In this document: positions 36,843 through 50,600 of the stretch, one piece after another | How the letters are laid out: each line of letters begins with the position of its first letter | Numbering within the stretch: position 1 is the first letter of the stretch | Assembly (NCBI GenBank): GCA_037074765.1 | Contig: JBAMDO010000153.1 | Location: 1-64,000, forward strand | Length of the DNA: 64,000 bases | Source: Mansonella perstans | Taxonomy: Eukaryota > Nematoda > Chromadorea > Rhabditida > Onchocercidae | Reading direction: 5' to 3' | The notes under the pieces: generated by a model | Databases searched by the model: none | The model's input: the letters and a program-made list of their open reading frames with translations, nothing else | Told to the model about the DNA's origin: nothing | Made by a program: the position numbers and the translations under genes

Positions 36843-38801
36843 AAAAAAAAGAATTGAATTTTATTACAGCTTGATAATTAATTCATTATGAGCTTCATCA
36901 ACAAAAACAAAAACAAAACGAAATATGGAAAAGGTCAAACAATTAACCAATTAACAAAATCGATAAAACAAATTACCGTACATGTGATAATTAAAAATTG
37001 ACAATTATGTGAAGTCAGTGAAAACAACTATAAAATAAAATCAGAAAAGTTTTTAAATGAAAAATTGTTTGGAAAAAAAGATCCGATTTTGAATTTTGAA
37101 AGTAATTATTAATCTTCATTAATAACCTTTTTAAATTAAGAAAATAATTATTTTTCAATTATTCTGAAAACCTTTCCTAATTCTATGAAAAATCCCTTTT
37201 TTATTTTCCTCGTCATTATCTCATCTATCTTCCACATACAATTTTTCTCATTAAAAGTAGAAAAAATTTGACATTGATCTGTCAGCAGTATCAAAATATT
37301 GCTACAAATACTGCATATTTTCATGATTGCTTGAAATTTTCAACTTCAATCATTTTATTGGTTCAAATAAAATATTTCTAAAATTGCCAATTTACTGGTT
37401 AAATTGATAATCGTTCAAAGAAGAGAAGAAAAAAAGGAAAGAATGTTGAACTTTGTATTTTTCAGGTGCAATATTATCGAATTCTTAGATACTTCTAATT
37501 TATTAATTAATTCTACCGTCTTTTTCTTTTTAATTTCCATCCGAACATTTCAAACACTCAAATAAAAGAAGAAAAAATTTTGAAAGAAAAGTTGTGAATG
37601 TAAAAAAGCATAATTATTTGTTTCATCAAATTAATTAACAAGTTAAAATAATAAATTCATAGCTTGAAATTGAATGAATTCAAAATAAAAAAAAAAATAA
37701 TGAAAGTTGTACAGTGAATTAATGCATACATTGAAATTACATTTTTGAAGAAATGGAAGAAAAAAAAGACGAATTTGTTTGAATGGTGTAATTTAACTAA
37801 TTTCTCGTAAAATTGCGACACAATCATATTTAAAAATTAAATATGCTTTAAATTCAAATTCCTAAATTCAGTTTATTTTGAAAGTCTTTTTGAATGACTA
37901 GCAGTGCAAAAAATCTTGTAATTTAATAAATAAGTAATTGATGTAGAAGAAATTCTGCTGTTATAATTATTCTCGAATAAGGCAATCGATAATTCCAAAG
38001 CAGTAAAATGAATGAGAAAAAAATTTCAAAAATTTGCGAAAGTTCAAAAAATCCATGTTGAAACATTTTGCCTTCAAAATAGCCCACTTAAAGAACTGAC
38101 AAATTATTAAAATGCTTTACACATTTATATCATTCATTTTGACATTAATACAAATGAGCCAAAGAACAAAATCGCCTAGTAAAGTTATTCTTACACAAAG
38201 TTCCAATTGAAAGAATCATTGAAAATATTGAAAGTATTTTTTGCCATGAAAAAAAAAATTTCTAGAATAATATTTTAGTGGGGAGAAAAAAAAGATTAGA
38301 AAATTTGACAAATAAGTATGAGTTAGTAAGTCATTGCAAAATTTATGAACAAATTTTCCAATTAAATATTTATTACTACTGATAGTGTGGAAATAGAACA
38401 AGAACATTTCAAATCAATTTTAAAAAATGCATGAATAAAATTCTATTTAGTTGTAAATAAATTGTTATTAATTAACGATTAATAATTAACGACATCGGCT
38501 TAACTGCAAACATACTTTTCTTCTGAATGCTAAATATTTCATACAAATATTATTTTTTCAGCAAATTTTCATTTTTTTTTGAAAAATTTTTTGATTCATT
38601 CAGATTCTAGTTTAATCCATTTTTCATCATTGTAATTACATCTTTGTTAAGGTATTTTTTTTAATTAGAAAATTTATTAAAAAATAATTAATGAAATGCA
38701 AATGAATCATGGATTGTTATGGCAATTAGAATTCCGGTGCTCGAACCATAAGTTATCCTGTGTCATCGATTGTGAGGATGTCTTGATTACTGCCGCTATT
38801 A

Positions 38802-38990
38802 TTGTTGTTGTTGTAATTATTATTATTATTATTATTATTATTGTTATTATCAATTGCTATTTTTATCAATTGTTGTTATTATCAGTTGTTATCAATATCA
38901 ATTATTATTATTATTAATTATTATCAATTGTTATTACTATCAATTGTTTATTATTATTATTATTACTATTATTATTATCACCATTGTTAT
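38802..38990. repeat. TTA/ATT microsatellite with CAATTG spacing
   Basis: ATT/TTA arrays are interrupted by TATCAATTG or TATCAGTTG motifs at irregular intervals. On the minus strand part of it reads as poly-Asn followed by SGSNQDILTIDDTG and a stop, so a coding role is not fully excluded. Confidence 0.7.
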
Positions 38991-40490
38991 TTTGCTGGCT
39001 TTATGAATCATATACTAAAAAAGGCTTACACGAAGATGCTGAACGACAGTTAAGTTATTGTCTCCAATAGTTTAATTTCCGTAAAAAACATTTACGCAAA
39101 ATCATCTTGCTAACTAGTTCTCCATAACTGTAGCTGTACATGCCCAATGTCACCAAGTGTCACTAGTCCCCTTTACAAGCAATGAAAAAATTATGATAAC
39201 ACAATTTTTTAAATTACCACTTTTTTTCTTTGTAAATTTATTATTGAAAATGACAAAAAAAAGAGTGAGAAAAATTGAATTCTTATAATCAAAGAAATTG
39301 AAGGAAAAAAAATGTTTAACCGATCAAGCATCTATTAAAACAACAGTGAAAAAGACACAAATTAGAATTTAAATCATTAATGAATGAAATAATAATCACA
39401 ACTCAATTTAATTAAATTCTTTTAAAAAACATAAAATGAAAAAAAAATTTCCCTTTTTGTTAAAATGACTTATTTACTTGTTATTTTTGAAAAAAGAAAA
39501 ATTTACGATTATTTTACGGTCGAGTGATTTTTTTATTTTAACAAACTTTCGTCGTTTCACTTAAAACACATACAATTTGATAAGAAAATTTTGCGCAAAA
39601 GTTTTTAAATCATTCAAATGGAAATTTGTGAAAGCAATTTGTATAAAATACAAATATTTTTTGTACATAAAAATGAAACAATAATAGTGCGACAAGATGA
39701 TAAAATTGATCCAATTATTGTTTGTAACATGAGAATTACAAAAAAAATAAAATAAAACAAAATAAAAAAAAATTAAATTAAAAATAATATAAGTCAGATT
39801 ACAAATCAATAAAGCATTGAATAAATAAAGCTTGCAGAAAAAATGAGATATTTGCACAGATAATTAATTAATAAAAAATTTTAATTTCTTAATTTAACAA
39901 AATTAATTACGATATAGTTCAGGCGGCAGGATTTTAAGCTTTCAATTAATGCAGTCAACAATGAAATTAATATTCTAATTTCTATGAATTTTAGAAGCCT
40001 AAAATCATAATATCAGGATTAATTTTTCCACTGAAAAATATATCATTATTACTATTCGCTTCATTTCTAAATTTGCTAATAATTTATCATTAATTTACCT
40101 TAACTTTTCCTATTAAGCAACGAACAGAACTGGATGAAAATTAATTGCATAATAAATATAGTGTAATAAATTTGCAAGCTTAATAAGAATATATTTTGAA
40201 TTTTAACCATTTTATTCCATGAAATAAATCCTATGAAATATTAATCCCTTCTTAAAATACTTTTGCTAATAATACATATTAGCGAATGGTCTATAATATT
40301 TACTTAAATACTTGTTTACTAATCTGTGCTTCCTGGTTATATTCCTGGAACTTTTTATTAAGTTATAGGTCGTATTTGTTGATGATAGTAAATGTTCAAG
40401 TTATAAATCTGGTTAAATCATCTAAAAAAGACAACGCAAGCCAATGCTTATCCTTAGATCATTTTATGTTTTCCGGAGCAATCTTCATTT

Positions 40491-40523
40491 CAAAAAGTTC
40501 ACACCTATTGTGTGAACTTTTTG
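40491..40523. repeat. Perfect 14-bp hairpin
   Basis: Arms 40491-40504 and 40510-40523 (CAAAAAGTTCACAC and its exact complement) flank a 5-base loop. It is followed directly by four imperfect copies of a TTTTTGTTGGAATT-like unit (40517-40593). Confidence 0.9.
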
Positions 40524-41699
40524 TTGGAATTCCACTTTTTGTTGGAATTTTTTTCTTGGAATTTTTTGTTGGAATTAATTTTCTTGGAATTCTGTTATCA
40601 TTAAACGGTTTGCATTGCTATGTGTTTTTTAGGTAAGCATAAAAAATGAAATTTTCATACTGCATTAAGTCCATATCTCCCGCTGCAATAAATAAAATCT
40701 TTGGCATGCAACATGAGCGAGCGTTACGTCAAATTTCGATGCAAATTATATTAGCATACATTTGGACAAATCAAGCCGTGTAAAATTCACGTGTTACGAC
40801 TAGTATGAAGTTTACAACACATTATTGGAAATTGAAGCAACATGTACAAATTTCAAATGCAATCCATACAGTATTCAAGTTTTGTTCATGCGTTAAAATA
40901 CGTACCACAATGGCTTCATGACATTGTTCGTGTTTTTCGTTATCGATGAATCCGGAATATACAACATGACGAAACAAAATTTATCGAAATTTTATGCTAA
41001 AACACAACTGGATACTAATTGATGCTGACAGTACAGTTGATGACATAAAAAAATTCAATGTATCTAACATGCATGCAACAAATTATCTCACATGCATTCA
41101 ACAATTCAATGTTATCAAATATGCAGTAATTAAATTTATAAAGATTCACTGAATAAGTTTCAAAAAAAGGGAACGGAAATGTATTAATACCACGATAACA
41201 TTTAAATGTGAAAATCTTTATCAACTGTAAAATTTTTGAGAAATTATTTCGGAAAAAAAAAAAAAACTCAAGGAATAGAGGAATTGAGATAAACTGATTT
41301 GTGCGCCAGATTATATTGCTTAAGATATTGAAGATGTTAAAAAATGGCAGTGTTTAATATTGTTTGAGATCATTAATTTCTAATCAGTAATGTAAGAGAA
41401 CGAAAATATGCATGATGTGATCTTTATAACTCTTAATATGTTAGAAGAATTTTGAATAAAATTCCTTTTTAAAAATCAGCAAAATTTACTACTTCTGAAT
41501 TAATCTTTTTTTTCCATGCTACAAAATAAAAAAGTCAAAGTTATTGTTGCTAAAGAAAAAATTCAAAAACCATACTGCGGAAGGATTGAACAACCTGGAG
41601 CATCATATTGAGGTACGATACTGAAGAGAGAGTGATTGAGGACTTGTGAAGAGAAATATTAATCCTTCCGATGCTTTATGATGGAATGATATTTTTGCT

Positions 41700-42686
41700 C
41701 TAAATATGGATAGAGTTTTCATCTTGCTCATTATGATCACTATTCAAGTTAAAAGTATTGCTTCTCGGTTTCTTAATTGGTGGTGGATGCATGACACGCT
41801 TCATTGGATGAAATTTTTTTCCACCCTTCTCTTTTTTCCATATTTTTTACTCTTTTTAATACGTGCTGCTCTCGATGAAATCAGGAAAACATTCTGAAAA
41901 TTTGGAAAATCTGGAAAAACATTGAAATTCATAACTTTTTTTGTGCATTATCAACTACTTCTACACTTCTTTCATTTTCATGTCAACAAGGAGAAAAATT
42001 TTTCAAATAAGAAAACTTCGCGTGCTGCAGTAATTGCTTTTTAAAAATTAACAATTGCAATTTATTGAGAAATAAATTATTGAGAATATTAAAATAAAGT
42101 ATTATCCAAAAAAATAAATTAATCAATGAAATGAATTAATTAATTACACTTCCAAATTTACATTTTGGTTTACGTTCGCGAAGCCAATAGCGATCCCTTG
42201 ATACAGATGGTGCATCTAATTCGATTGTTGAATCCTTGCTGTTTTCTTGGTCAGTTTCCATATTTCGACTCATTCCTAGTTCAGAAGGGAAAAAACGATT
42301 AGGCAGTACCGGAACTGTGCCAAATTGAACAAGTTCATGTAGCTCTTCCTCTAAGCTCCTTTCGCTTTTTTCGACTTGTTTGAAAAAATTATTTCCACAG
42401 ATCGATGATGAAGAAGAACCAATAATTGACTGAGGAAAGCTTTGAGTGATGTTCAGGAATTTATTGGGAAATCTAATAAATTCCAATAACAAAAAATGTT
42501 TAAACAATCAATAAGAATACTTACCGACTATTTTGTAAAAAATTTCACCGTATGAACGGGAGTGCTTTCACATAGTGGAATTGGTAATTGCGTGATAGAA
42601 TTTTCAGCAAAAAGTGAAACATCACCACAAGCACCAATAATTGTAGATGACAGTTCTTTTGCAAGAGTTTCATCACCAAGATCCAT
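41700..42686 (-). CDS. Small basic, probably nuclear protein; frame broken at two homopolymers
   Basis: Exons: 42525-42686, 42148-42472, 41700-41893. Exon 1 starts MDLGDETLAKELSSTIIGAC and ends at TCG|GTAAGT; exon 2 carries SLEEELHELVQFGTVPVLPN and RDRYWLRERKPKCKFGS; exon 3 has RAARIKKSKKYGKKRRVE, a strong nuclear-localisation-type cluster, then MKRVMHPPPIKKPRSNTFNL. As printed, exon 1 hits TAG one codon before its donor and exon 3 hits TGA mid-way. One base fewer in the A6 run (plus strand 42537-42542) and one more in the T7 run (41814-41820) make every junction phase agree. So either the sequence carries homopolymer errors or the gene is decaying. An in-frame open stretch continues upstream of the ATG (LRGLPSSSYLSG), so the true 5' end may lie in an unseen exon. 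I recognise no family. Confidence 0.6.
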
Positions 42687-44642
42687 ACCGCTAAGATAGC
42701 TCGATGATGGTAGACCGCGCAACGTGTTGATAATTGAAATAAATAGCTTCAGATTCACTTATTTCAGTTAAATGAAAAAAGAATTTTCATATTAAGTTGT
42801 TACGCAAATTAAATAGATGTGCAAATTAAATTGATATGCAAATTTTACTCATACCATTTACCAACAGATTTCATGGATATATTTTCAAATGAAAAGAAGC
42901 CACTTCAATCAATTAAAATTTTACTCATTTATTAGTAGATTTCATTGATAAATTTTCACACAGCAACGTTATTGTTTTCAGTATGCCAAATTTTTGTTGC
43001 TTCAAGATATTTATAGGGTTAATTTCATTTTTTTTTTTTTTTAAATTTTTTCCTTTTATATCAATTATTTGTCATTCTTCATCATTTCTTAATTGTACTC
43101 TATGTTTTTTATTGATGATGAAAATATTCCATTATGAATTTCAGAAAAATTTTACAAATTTACAAAATAGCATTTTTTTTTCCATATCTAGGAAATAAAA
43201 CTTGTACAAAATAATTTTTGCAAAGTAATATGAAAAGATTAATCATTTTTGCTATTTTAAGTTCATTTATCATTCATATATTTAATTATACAGGATTCAA
43301 AAGTTTAATTTCATTTTTTCATATCAAAACTTAAATGAAATATAAGTTGATTTAATTCATGTAAAAGTTTAATGTATATTTTAATCAACTTTTTTTTTTT
43401 AATAAATATATGCCATATTGCAAAAGTCATTTTTTTTTTTTTTCATTAAAATTCCAGTGTTGAAAGATTGAAAAAAAAAGAGTGGAGAATAGAGAATGAG
43501 AAAAAACAACAACATCAACTTCTGATAAGAGTTCTAAAATAAGTGACAATACTAAAGATGTTTTAAAATTTAATTGTTGCAAATGACACTAGTTAATTAT
43601 TTATAGTGTCCTTGTATGAAGATATAATTACTGATTTGCATAATTTGCTCTTACTTAACAATTACACTCAAACAAAATTTTTGAAAATAAAAAACTATTC
43701 ATTCGTGTGGTTGTCTGTACTGATCAAACAGAATGATATATAAAGTTGACACGAAAAAAAAGGCGCAACATTTCTTAACAAAAGCAAAATGTTTCAAATA
43801 TTTTCTTCTATTTTTTTTTTTTTTTTTGAGCAGAAGAATACAAAAGAATTATTGTAACGAATAACCTGAAATATTTCATTTTTTTTCCAATTTATTAAAT
43901 TAAAGTTTTAAAACAAAATTAAGTTTATAAATAATAATAAATTTATTGGCGAATGAAAAATATTTGCAAAAACAAAAAAAAATGCGCAGAATGTCAAATG
44001 TCAAACATTATGGTGGTAAAAAAGATTAGACACGTACGCTAACTGTTTCAGATAAAATAAATGGTTGTATTAACTAGTTTGATGAAAAAACTCACAATGA
44101 AAGTGCAAGCAAGGTGACATTTCAAATTATTATTAATTTTTTTTTAATTACAATAATAAGCAGAACTGTAAATTTCAAATTATTTTAGTGATTTTTTTCT
44201 TTTTTTAAAAAAAAACTTTTTATTTTATTTTTGTAATGAAATTTTAATACTAATAATTTTCACATTGATTTTTATACAACAACAATAAATTAACAAGAAT
44301 GCAAAATGTTAAGATGATGATAATTTCATCAGAGATGATCTGATGATCTGATGAAAATGCTTTGATTAGAAATTGAACAGTTTACAGTTGCTGAATTTTT
44401 GCTTCTTCTATTTTATTAGTAAATGTCATTAAGAGGAAGAAGAAAAGAGCACTCGATAACTACAGGATTAGTGCAATACAGGTCAACAGATTCAAGTCAA
44501 AATAGATCTAATTCATATATTGATAAGAAGAAAAGAGAAATTTTGGCGTAAAAATTTCATCCTTTTCTGTGAGAATATGGCGAATAAACATTTTGATATA
44601 TTTATCAACCAGGTACGCAATCATTTTAAGACAAAAGTCAAT
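42687..44642. other. Region between glycogen synthase stop and the next minus-strand gene
   Basis: It is about 1.95 kb. The right part is the likely 3' untranslated region of glycogen synthase (complement of AATAAA at 44412-44417). The rest is AT-rich; upstream exons of the gene at 41.7-42.7 kb may be hidden here, but none could be fixed. Confidence 0.45.
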
Positions 44643-47600
44643 TTAATTAGCTTCCGACCATGCTTTTGCTTCATGTGCTTCTTGTTCCGAGGTATCTGAT
44701 TCATCAGTGTGGTACGGTGATACAGATCGACTTGTAGCCGGTGTTGATGGTGCTGAAGTTGGACGAAACATTTTTTTCACAGTTTGTTCAATTACTTGCT
44801 TAAAATTTGGATGTGTAACTTCCAGTGCTTTGCGTCGTGCCTCGCGATAAAACTGCAATTTTCCGAAATAAAGTCAATTCATTCATATCTGTAAGATAAT
44901 ACTCTGGCAGTGCATAAAAAGCTCTGCACCATTCATTTAAATGGTATTTAATAAGTATTAGGTATTGTGAATGAAACAAAACAGAAAATAAATCGCTTTT
45001 TTCTACTCTGTTAAGCGCAGATTCATTGAAATCTACTATTGTTGAAATTTATATCGTAAATGACATTAAATAAGAATGAATAAACGAACTTACTGTTCCG
45101 AGAGTTTTCCAATCTATCAGTTCGCTGAGCCGTTCCGTTCGGTTTCGCATAATAATACGTTGACGGCGTGAAAGTAATCTACAAAAAACGTGTATTTGGG
45201 ATTGATTCTGTAATCACTTGGTACATAAAACGTTACAAGGCAAATGAAAATCATGTAACATGGCAACTAACGTGAAATCATAAAGAGTTTTTGTAAGTTC
45301 ATCGATAGACGCGTCAAGTTCTTTGAATCGACGATCAATAACAAAAATTCCAAATGAATGAGGATCCTGTACTTGCTCTTGAATGAAGCAACCAAATCCT
45401 GAGAGATTGGTTGTAACTGATGGAACACCCAGTACTGTACATTCGGCTGTAAAAAATTCCTCCAAGAATAATTTGTTTTTCAGACAGTAGAAAAAAAAGA
45501 AAGTATCAGTGTAGGAAGTTTTAATTGGAAATAAAAAAACAATAAATATCAAACCTGGTGTATATCCCCACGGTTCATAGTAACTCGGAAAAACTCCCAA
45601 ATGACAACCACGAACAAAATCTTCGTAATCCAAATTTATTAAGGGTGAAACGGATGATAAAAATTCCGGATGGAATATTACCTTCAATGTATTACTGACA
45701 ATTAACATCAAAAACCAAATTATTTGCAGTTATCGTATAAAAACGGAAAACCAATCAAGATATAACATACTTTAACGCGATCAAACGGTTGATTGAAAAG
45801 TTGTGTACGGCGGAAAGCATTTAACACGGGATCACCGGCATCATTAAGCATATTATGCGTACATATTGGAGGTAAATTATCACGCTTAAATAAATGAATA
45901 AATAAAATTAATAAATTAATCGGGATTTAATGTTAAAATTTGAAAGAAATTTCGCAATAATTTTGCGAAATTTTTTTTAACTAAAAGTTTCTTTAAAAAA
46001 TATTTTATAACATCATTTACTGTCAGTAAAATTTATATCTTGCAAGTAATCAGGTGAGATTTACCTTTGCACTCAATATGCAACGTTTTAATTGGATACG
46101 TTCATCCGGAAGTAATAAATCCTCCATCTCTGGTATACGACCTCTAAATTCTTCCATTTTTTTTTAATTTATAAATGTTTTCAAAATAAGAATGAATTCA
46201 GAGACATTTTCAATTTTTTTATTTAGTCTTGAGGAGTGAAAAATAATTTAGTTAATAAAATAATAGTTGAAATGACTGATATTGCAGTTTCCTTTCAGGA
46301 AATGAATGAGAATTGATAATGAAACAATATAATGAGAAAGACAAAATTATGTGATGACGAAAAAAAAAATCTTGTTGTGCGCCTTTAGTCATTTTAGGTT
46401 GAATAAGTTGCCGTGATAAAGATACTGTTTTCTTTGTCAACGTCTGCCATGACTTTCAATCAGTGATCTACAAAAGATGCTCGCAATCGTTGCATAAAAC
46501 GAGATTTCACTTCCTATGATAAAAGTATGATCAATTATCATTGCTCGATAATCGGCTAAAATATCATCTAGCGAATAAATGCTCCAACAAATCACAAAGT
46601 CTTGTCAGTAATGTGTTAAAAATTTCAAAAATGATTAAACAAACTTCAAGCATGATTCGAACATTCTGGATGCCAAGTTTTCCTTTATCCTTGATATCGT
46701 TTCTTGTAATTGTTTACAAACAGCCTGTCCTTTCAATGATTCCACATTGAATGAATTTGCTGCGGCAGGATAGATAAAAAATGCAACCACAGTGACATCT
46801 TTGCAATTGGAATCAGTTGACGTCTAAATTAATATATTATTAAAATTTATGTTATTAATTGATTAATTCAATTTGGAAAAAAGTTAGGCGGAAAAGTAAT
46901 TGTTGACAAGCAAAAATAAACAATCAGGAAAAAAAATTAAATTAAAAAATAATAGAAAGACAAACATGCATGGAAATAACAAACTTCAAGTTTAACAAAT
47001 TTCAAACCAGGCATAATTTCTACTGCTTAATATAATTTTATTCAGCCGTTCATTAATGTATTAGTTAATTAATTAGTTGAATTTTAAAAAACATTAAAAA
47101 ATGAAAACTGCATGAATGTAAATTTGCAGTGTATTTCTTGAACAATACATAGAGCAAAAAGAAGAAGAGAAAATGTGACAAATTTTGTTCAATATAATTA
47201 AGAAGCAAAAATATTTCTGGGTAAAAATGAATTAATCATTTTAAAATGAAAACTAAACAAAATTAAAGTTCCTGAAAAGAAAGAAAAAAGAATGCGATAT
47301 ATTATGTCAGCTTTGACTGACAGAAATTTTATTTGTCGAAAAAAGAAAACAAACAGTAATTACATTTAAAGCATTTAAAAAAGTTATTACATGAATTTTA
47401 TTAAAATACTTTATCAATGAAATTAAATCAAATATTAGAATTAGATAAGGATTGAATATCCTCGCGGGAAATGTTCTGCAAATTTTTTTTTAATAATTCC
47501 ACTTTCACCGCGTTTTTTTTATGACTTTAAGTTATAAAATTTGATCCGAAAATTTCGGAAAAAAAAACACTCCGACGTGACAATATTTTATTAACCGGAT

Positions 47601-50600
47601 AAAAATTTTTTGTCATCGTATATATTTTCAAATTTTTCATAAAATTAAGCGCGGTGAAGTGAACGAAACGTTATAATCAACATCTTGGTTTTATATAATT
47701 TCAAATATAAACATCTTTTAATAGTTTTGTTCCGAGAGACTCATTTAAAATGACAGCTTATATTTTTAAATGAATTTTATTTCTTTGCATCGATGTCGTC
47801 ATTTGATCTTTATTTATTCTCTATTCATTTTGAATTAGTAAGTAATAAATTATGGAAATGAATTCTTTGTTGTTTAGCTTTTTCTTTTTGAGTAATTTCA
47901 TACATTTATATTTCCGAGAAATTTCCACACTGTAATTTCTATAGAATTCTTCGAAATTTTTAATTTAAGAGGAGGAAGAATTTCAAAATAGACTACATGA
48001 AATTTGAAGAAAAGAGGCAAAGAACGAAGGAAAAGAATAGAAAAAAAAACCGCAAATGCAATATTATTAATTAATTAATTTTTTATTAAAAATGTTATTA
48101 GTAAGAAGAAAAAGAATAAAGGAAAAAACTGAAATATTATTAATTAATCAATTTTTTATTATTGGTTTAGCACTTTTAATCATAGAATGTTAAAATAGAA
48201 AAGACTTAATATTAAAATAAATCTTTAAATATTTCTCTTTAATTACTAGAAATATATTAATAGCGTTTAATTACTAGAAATATATTAATTTATTTTTTTT
48301 ACAGAAATATTTCCCTTTAAATTAATAATAATATATTAAATTAAAATTGCACTACCATGCATTAATTAAATTCATTAAACATTAGAGACATACTTTTAGA
48401 AGATAATTCAACCGTGCCAATGCTTCGATGAAAAAGTCACCACCTTTATTTGTAAATTCATAACGTCCAGCGGTAAATAGATAAATTGTCTTATCCAAAT
48501 TGAAATTATAATGTCTAAAATTATTGATCATCACTATTCATGCTTTTCAAGTTGATAGAGCAATTTGTTATGTAGACACGGAATATGCAATAGGATTGGA
48601 TGAGTTCACCAAAATTTGCGTAAATTTTTGGAACATTTTCCTCCTTCGTACTTCGATACTTCTGAATGTTTCAAACATTCATTTAGTGATGAGAAAATTT
48701 CTGTCGATTTAAATCATATAGCATTAAAGGTATGGAAAAATTTTTAAACGTTAATTAAAAATTTTCCTAATTATCTCACAATTTATTATTTGAAAGAATG
48801 AAATTTTGAATAATTAACAATCAAACCCATAAAAATGTCCACGAATAAAATCGTGAATTTTCTCTTTTGCAATTGAATGCAAATTTTGAAATTCGTGTAA
48901 TGCAGCAAATTTGACCACATTCAGACCGTTTGGCGTTAAAATATCCGGCTTTCTTTTAATCAGATGTATTGCTTCAAGACCTGTTATTTCACTGTAATCA
49001 AAAAAGAGAAAAAGAAAATTAAATTCAATATTTTGAAAAATCAATTTAACCTTCATTGTTATGCTTCTTGATAATTGTTTAAAAATGGAAAAAGAAATTT
49101 GAAAAATATCAGCTGGAAAGAAAATACAATGACAAAGGTGTGAAATGAAAAAAAAAAACTTTATTTGATACATTAATATTTGATTTCTGTCTGCTATATA
49201 TGTTTTTATCTGTTCGTTACGAATATGAAATATAAACAAACAATTAAATTTCTTGAATTTAAAAGTAGCCGAAAACTCTACTGAAATTCATTAAAATGTA
49301 AAATTAACTTTTTTAAATAAAAATGACAAATAGATTTTAAAATAGGAAAACACTGAAAGTATGAAAAAGAAAATAAATTTTAATGATTTTGAGATGTCAA
49401 CAATTTTTTTTTCTGAATAAAATTATATTTGGAGAATTGAAGCAAAAATAAAATGTTTGAGAAAGGATAAATAAACTAATTATCTAACCTTACAGTTGTA
49501 AAAATATGCGCTAAATTAGCTGCTGCTCTTTCAATACAATATCTGTGATAAATTTGACGTATTCCTGCTTCACGATCAACATCAAACTAAGAAATTTTTA
49601 TTTTATTTAAGCATTTAATCATTTTTCATTATCACTTTTTTATTCTAACTGAATAAGCTAAAATATTAATTATTTTGTTCTTTCGTTTTTTTTTTTTTTT
49701 TTTTTATAGTTTTATTAAATTTACTCAGTAGTTTCTAATACTGATAAATGTACACGCTGAAAGTAACAAAGTAAAATTATTAAACTGTGAAATAACTTTA
49801 GGACAACTTAATCAAATTACAATAATACTTTGATCGATTATTGTTCAATTATTGATTATATTATAGAATGATCGTATTTTTATGGAAGAAATTAAAATAA
49901 TTTCTGTGCTGTAAAATTATTTCGCTGTATGCTAAGAGGATTTTGCATTTATAATGTTATTTTAAAACAATCATGAAATACTTAATGGTTTTGTAATTTG
50001 AAGATTTTGATGTCAACAAATGGAATGTTTACTACATGTTTACCATATTTTTATTGTCTTTGCTTCACTGTATGTTTCCACTTCCCTTTACTTACTATGT
50101 CTTTATCATATTTAATGATCATTGATACATTCTTTGATATTTAATGATCATTAATGTATTTCTTTGCTTATGACTTCCTTTAATTTAATTGAATGATCCA
50201 TTATCAGAAGAAGATTTCCTCAATGGAACGCTAGCTACGACCTCTTACTCATTTAATCTGACTTATTCCCGCATCGCTAATCTTTTTTGAATACTGTATT
50301 CTTATTTTCATTTTACATTCAAACTTCCGTGCTTTGTCATTTAACTGGAACAACAATAAACTTTGCTGTAAATTTCACGACACTGGATTATTGTTGTTAT
50401 TATAATGAACAAGTAAGTTTCTATATTAAAGACTTTTCGCAGCAACTACTTCGAATTTGAAATAAAACACCCTCAATGAATATTTTTGCAATAAAAAAAA
50501 AAAAAAAAAAGAAAAAATGGAAATGAAAAGAACTTCAAACTTTATCAATATTATTGTAGAGATCTGCGCCGGAAGCACAAAGATATCGACCAAGTAAGGT

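Larger units (their letters stand above)
36843..41699. other. AT-rich intergenic region with repeats and no supported gene
   Basis: It contains a TTA/TTG microsatellite at 38802-38990 with interspersed CAATTG motifs, a perfect hairpin at 40491-40523 with an adjacent tandem repeat, and otherwise poly-A/T-rich DNA. A plus-strand frame at 38696-38800 (FRCSNHKLSCVIDCED) and a minus-strand frame near 39060-39160 look slightly coding but lack start, splice or stop support. Confidence 0.4.

Noticed and set aside
41706..41897. Plus-strand ORF with a signal-like start (MDRVFILLIMITIQ)
   Set aside because: The opposite strand reads as a basic exon with a good acceptor and fits the neighbouring gene; the plus frame turns into Phe/Leu-rich text with no processing sites.
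42136..42147. Stop codon read directly after GSVIN as the end of the basic nuclear protein gene
   Set aside because: A GTAATT donor at 42147 and a phase-0 exon at 41893 rich in Lys/Arg continue the protein sensibly; the in-line stop would be intronic. It remains possible as an isoform.
45214..45711. Single 165-codon ORF covering two glycogen synthase exons
   Set aside because: It reads through an intron with consensus ends; the family alignment requires the intron to be removed.
46252..46440. Minus-strand 62-codon ORF inside glycogen synthase
   Set aside because: It lies between exons whose ends match in phase (TTG AA and A GGT) and whose join matches the family, so it is intronic.
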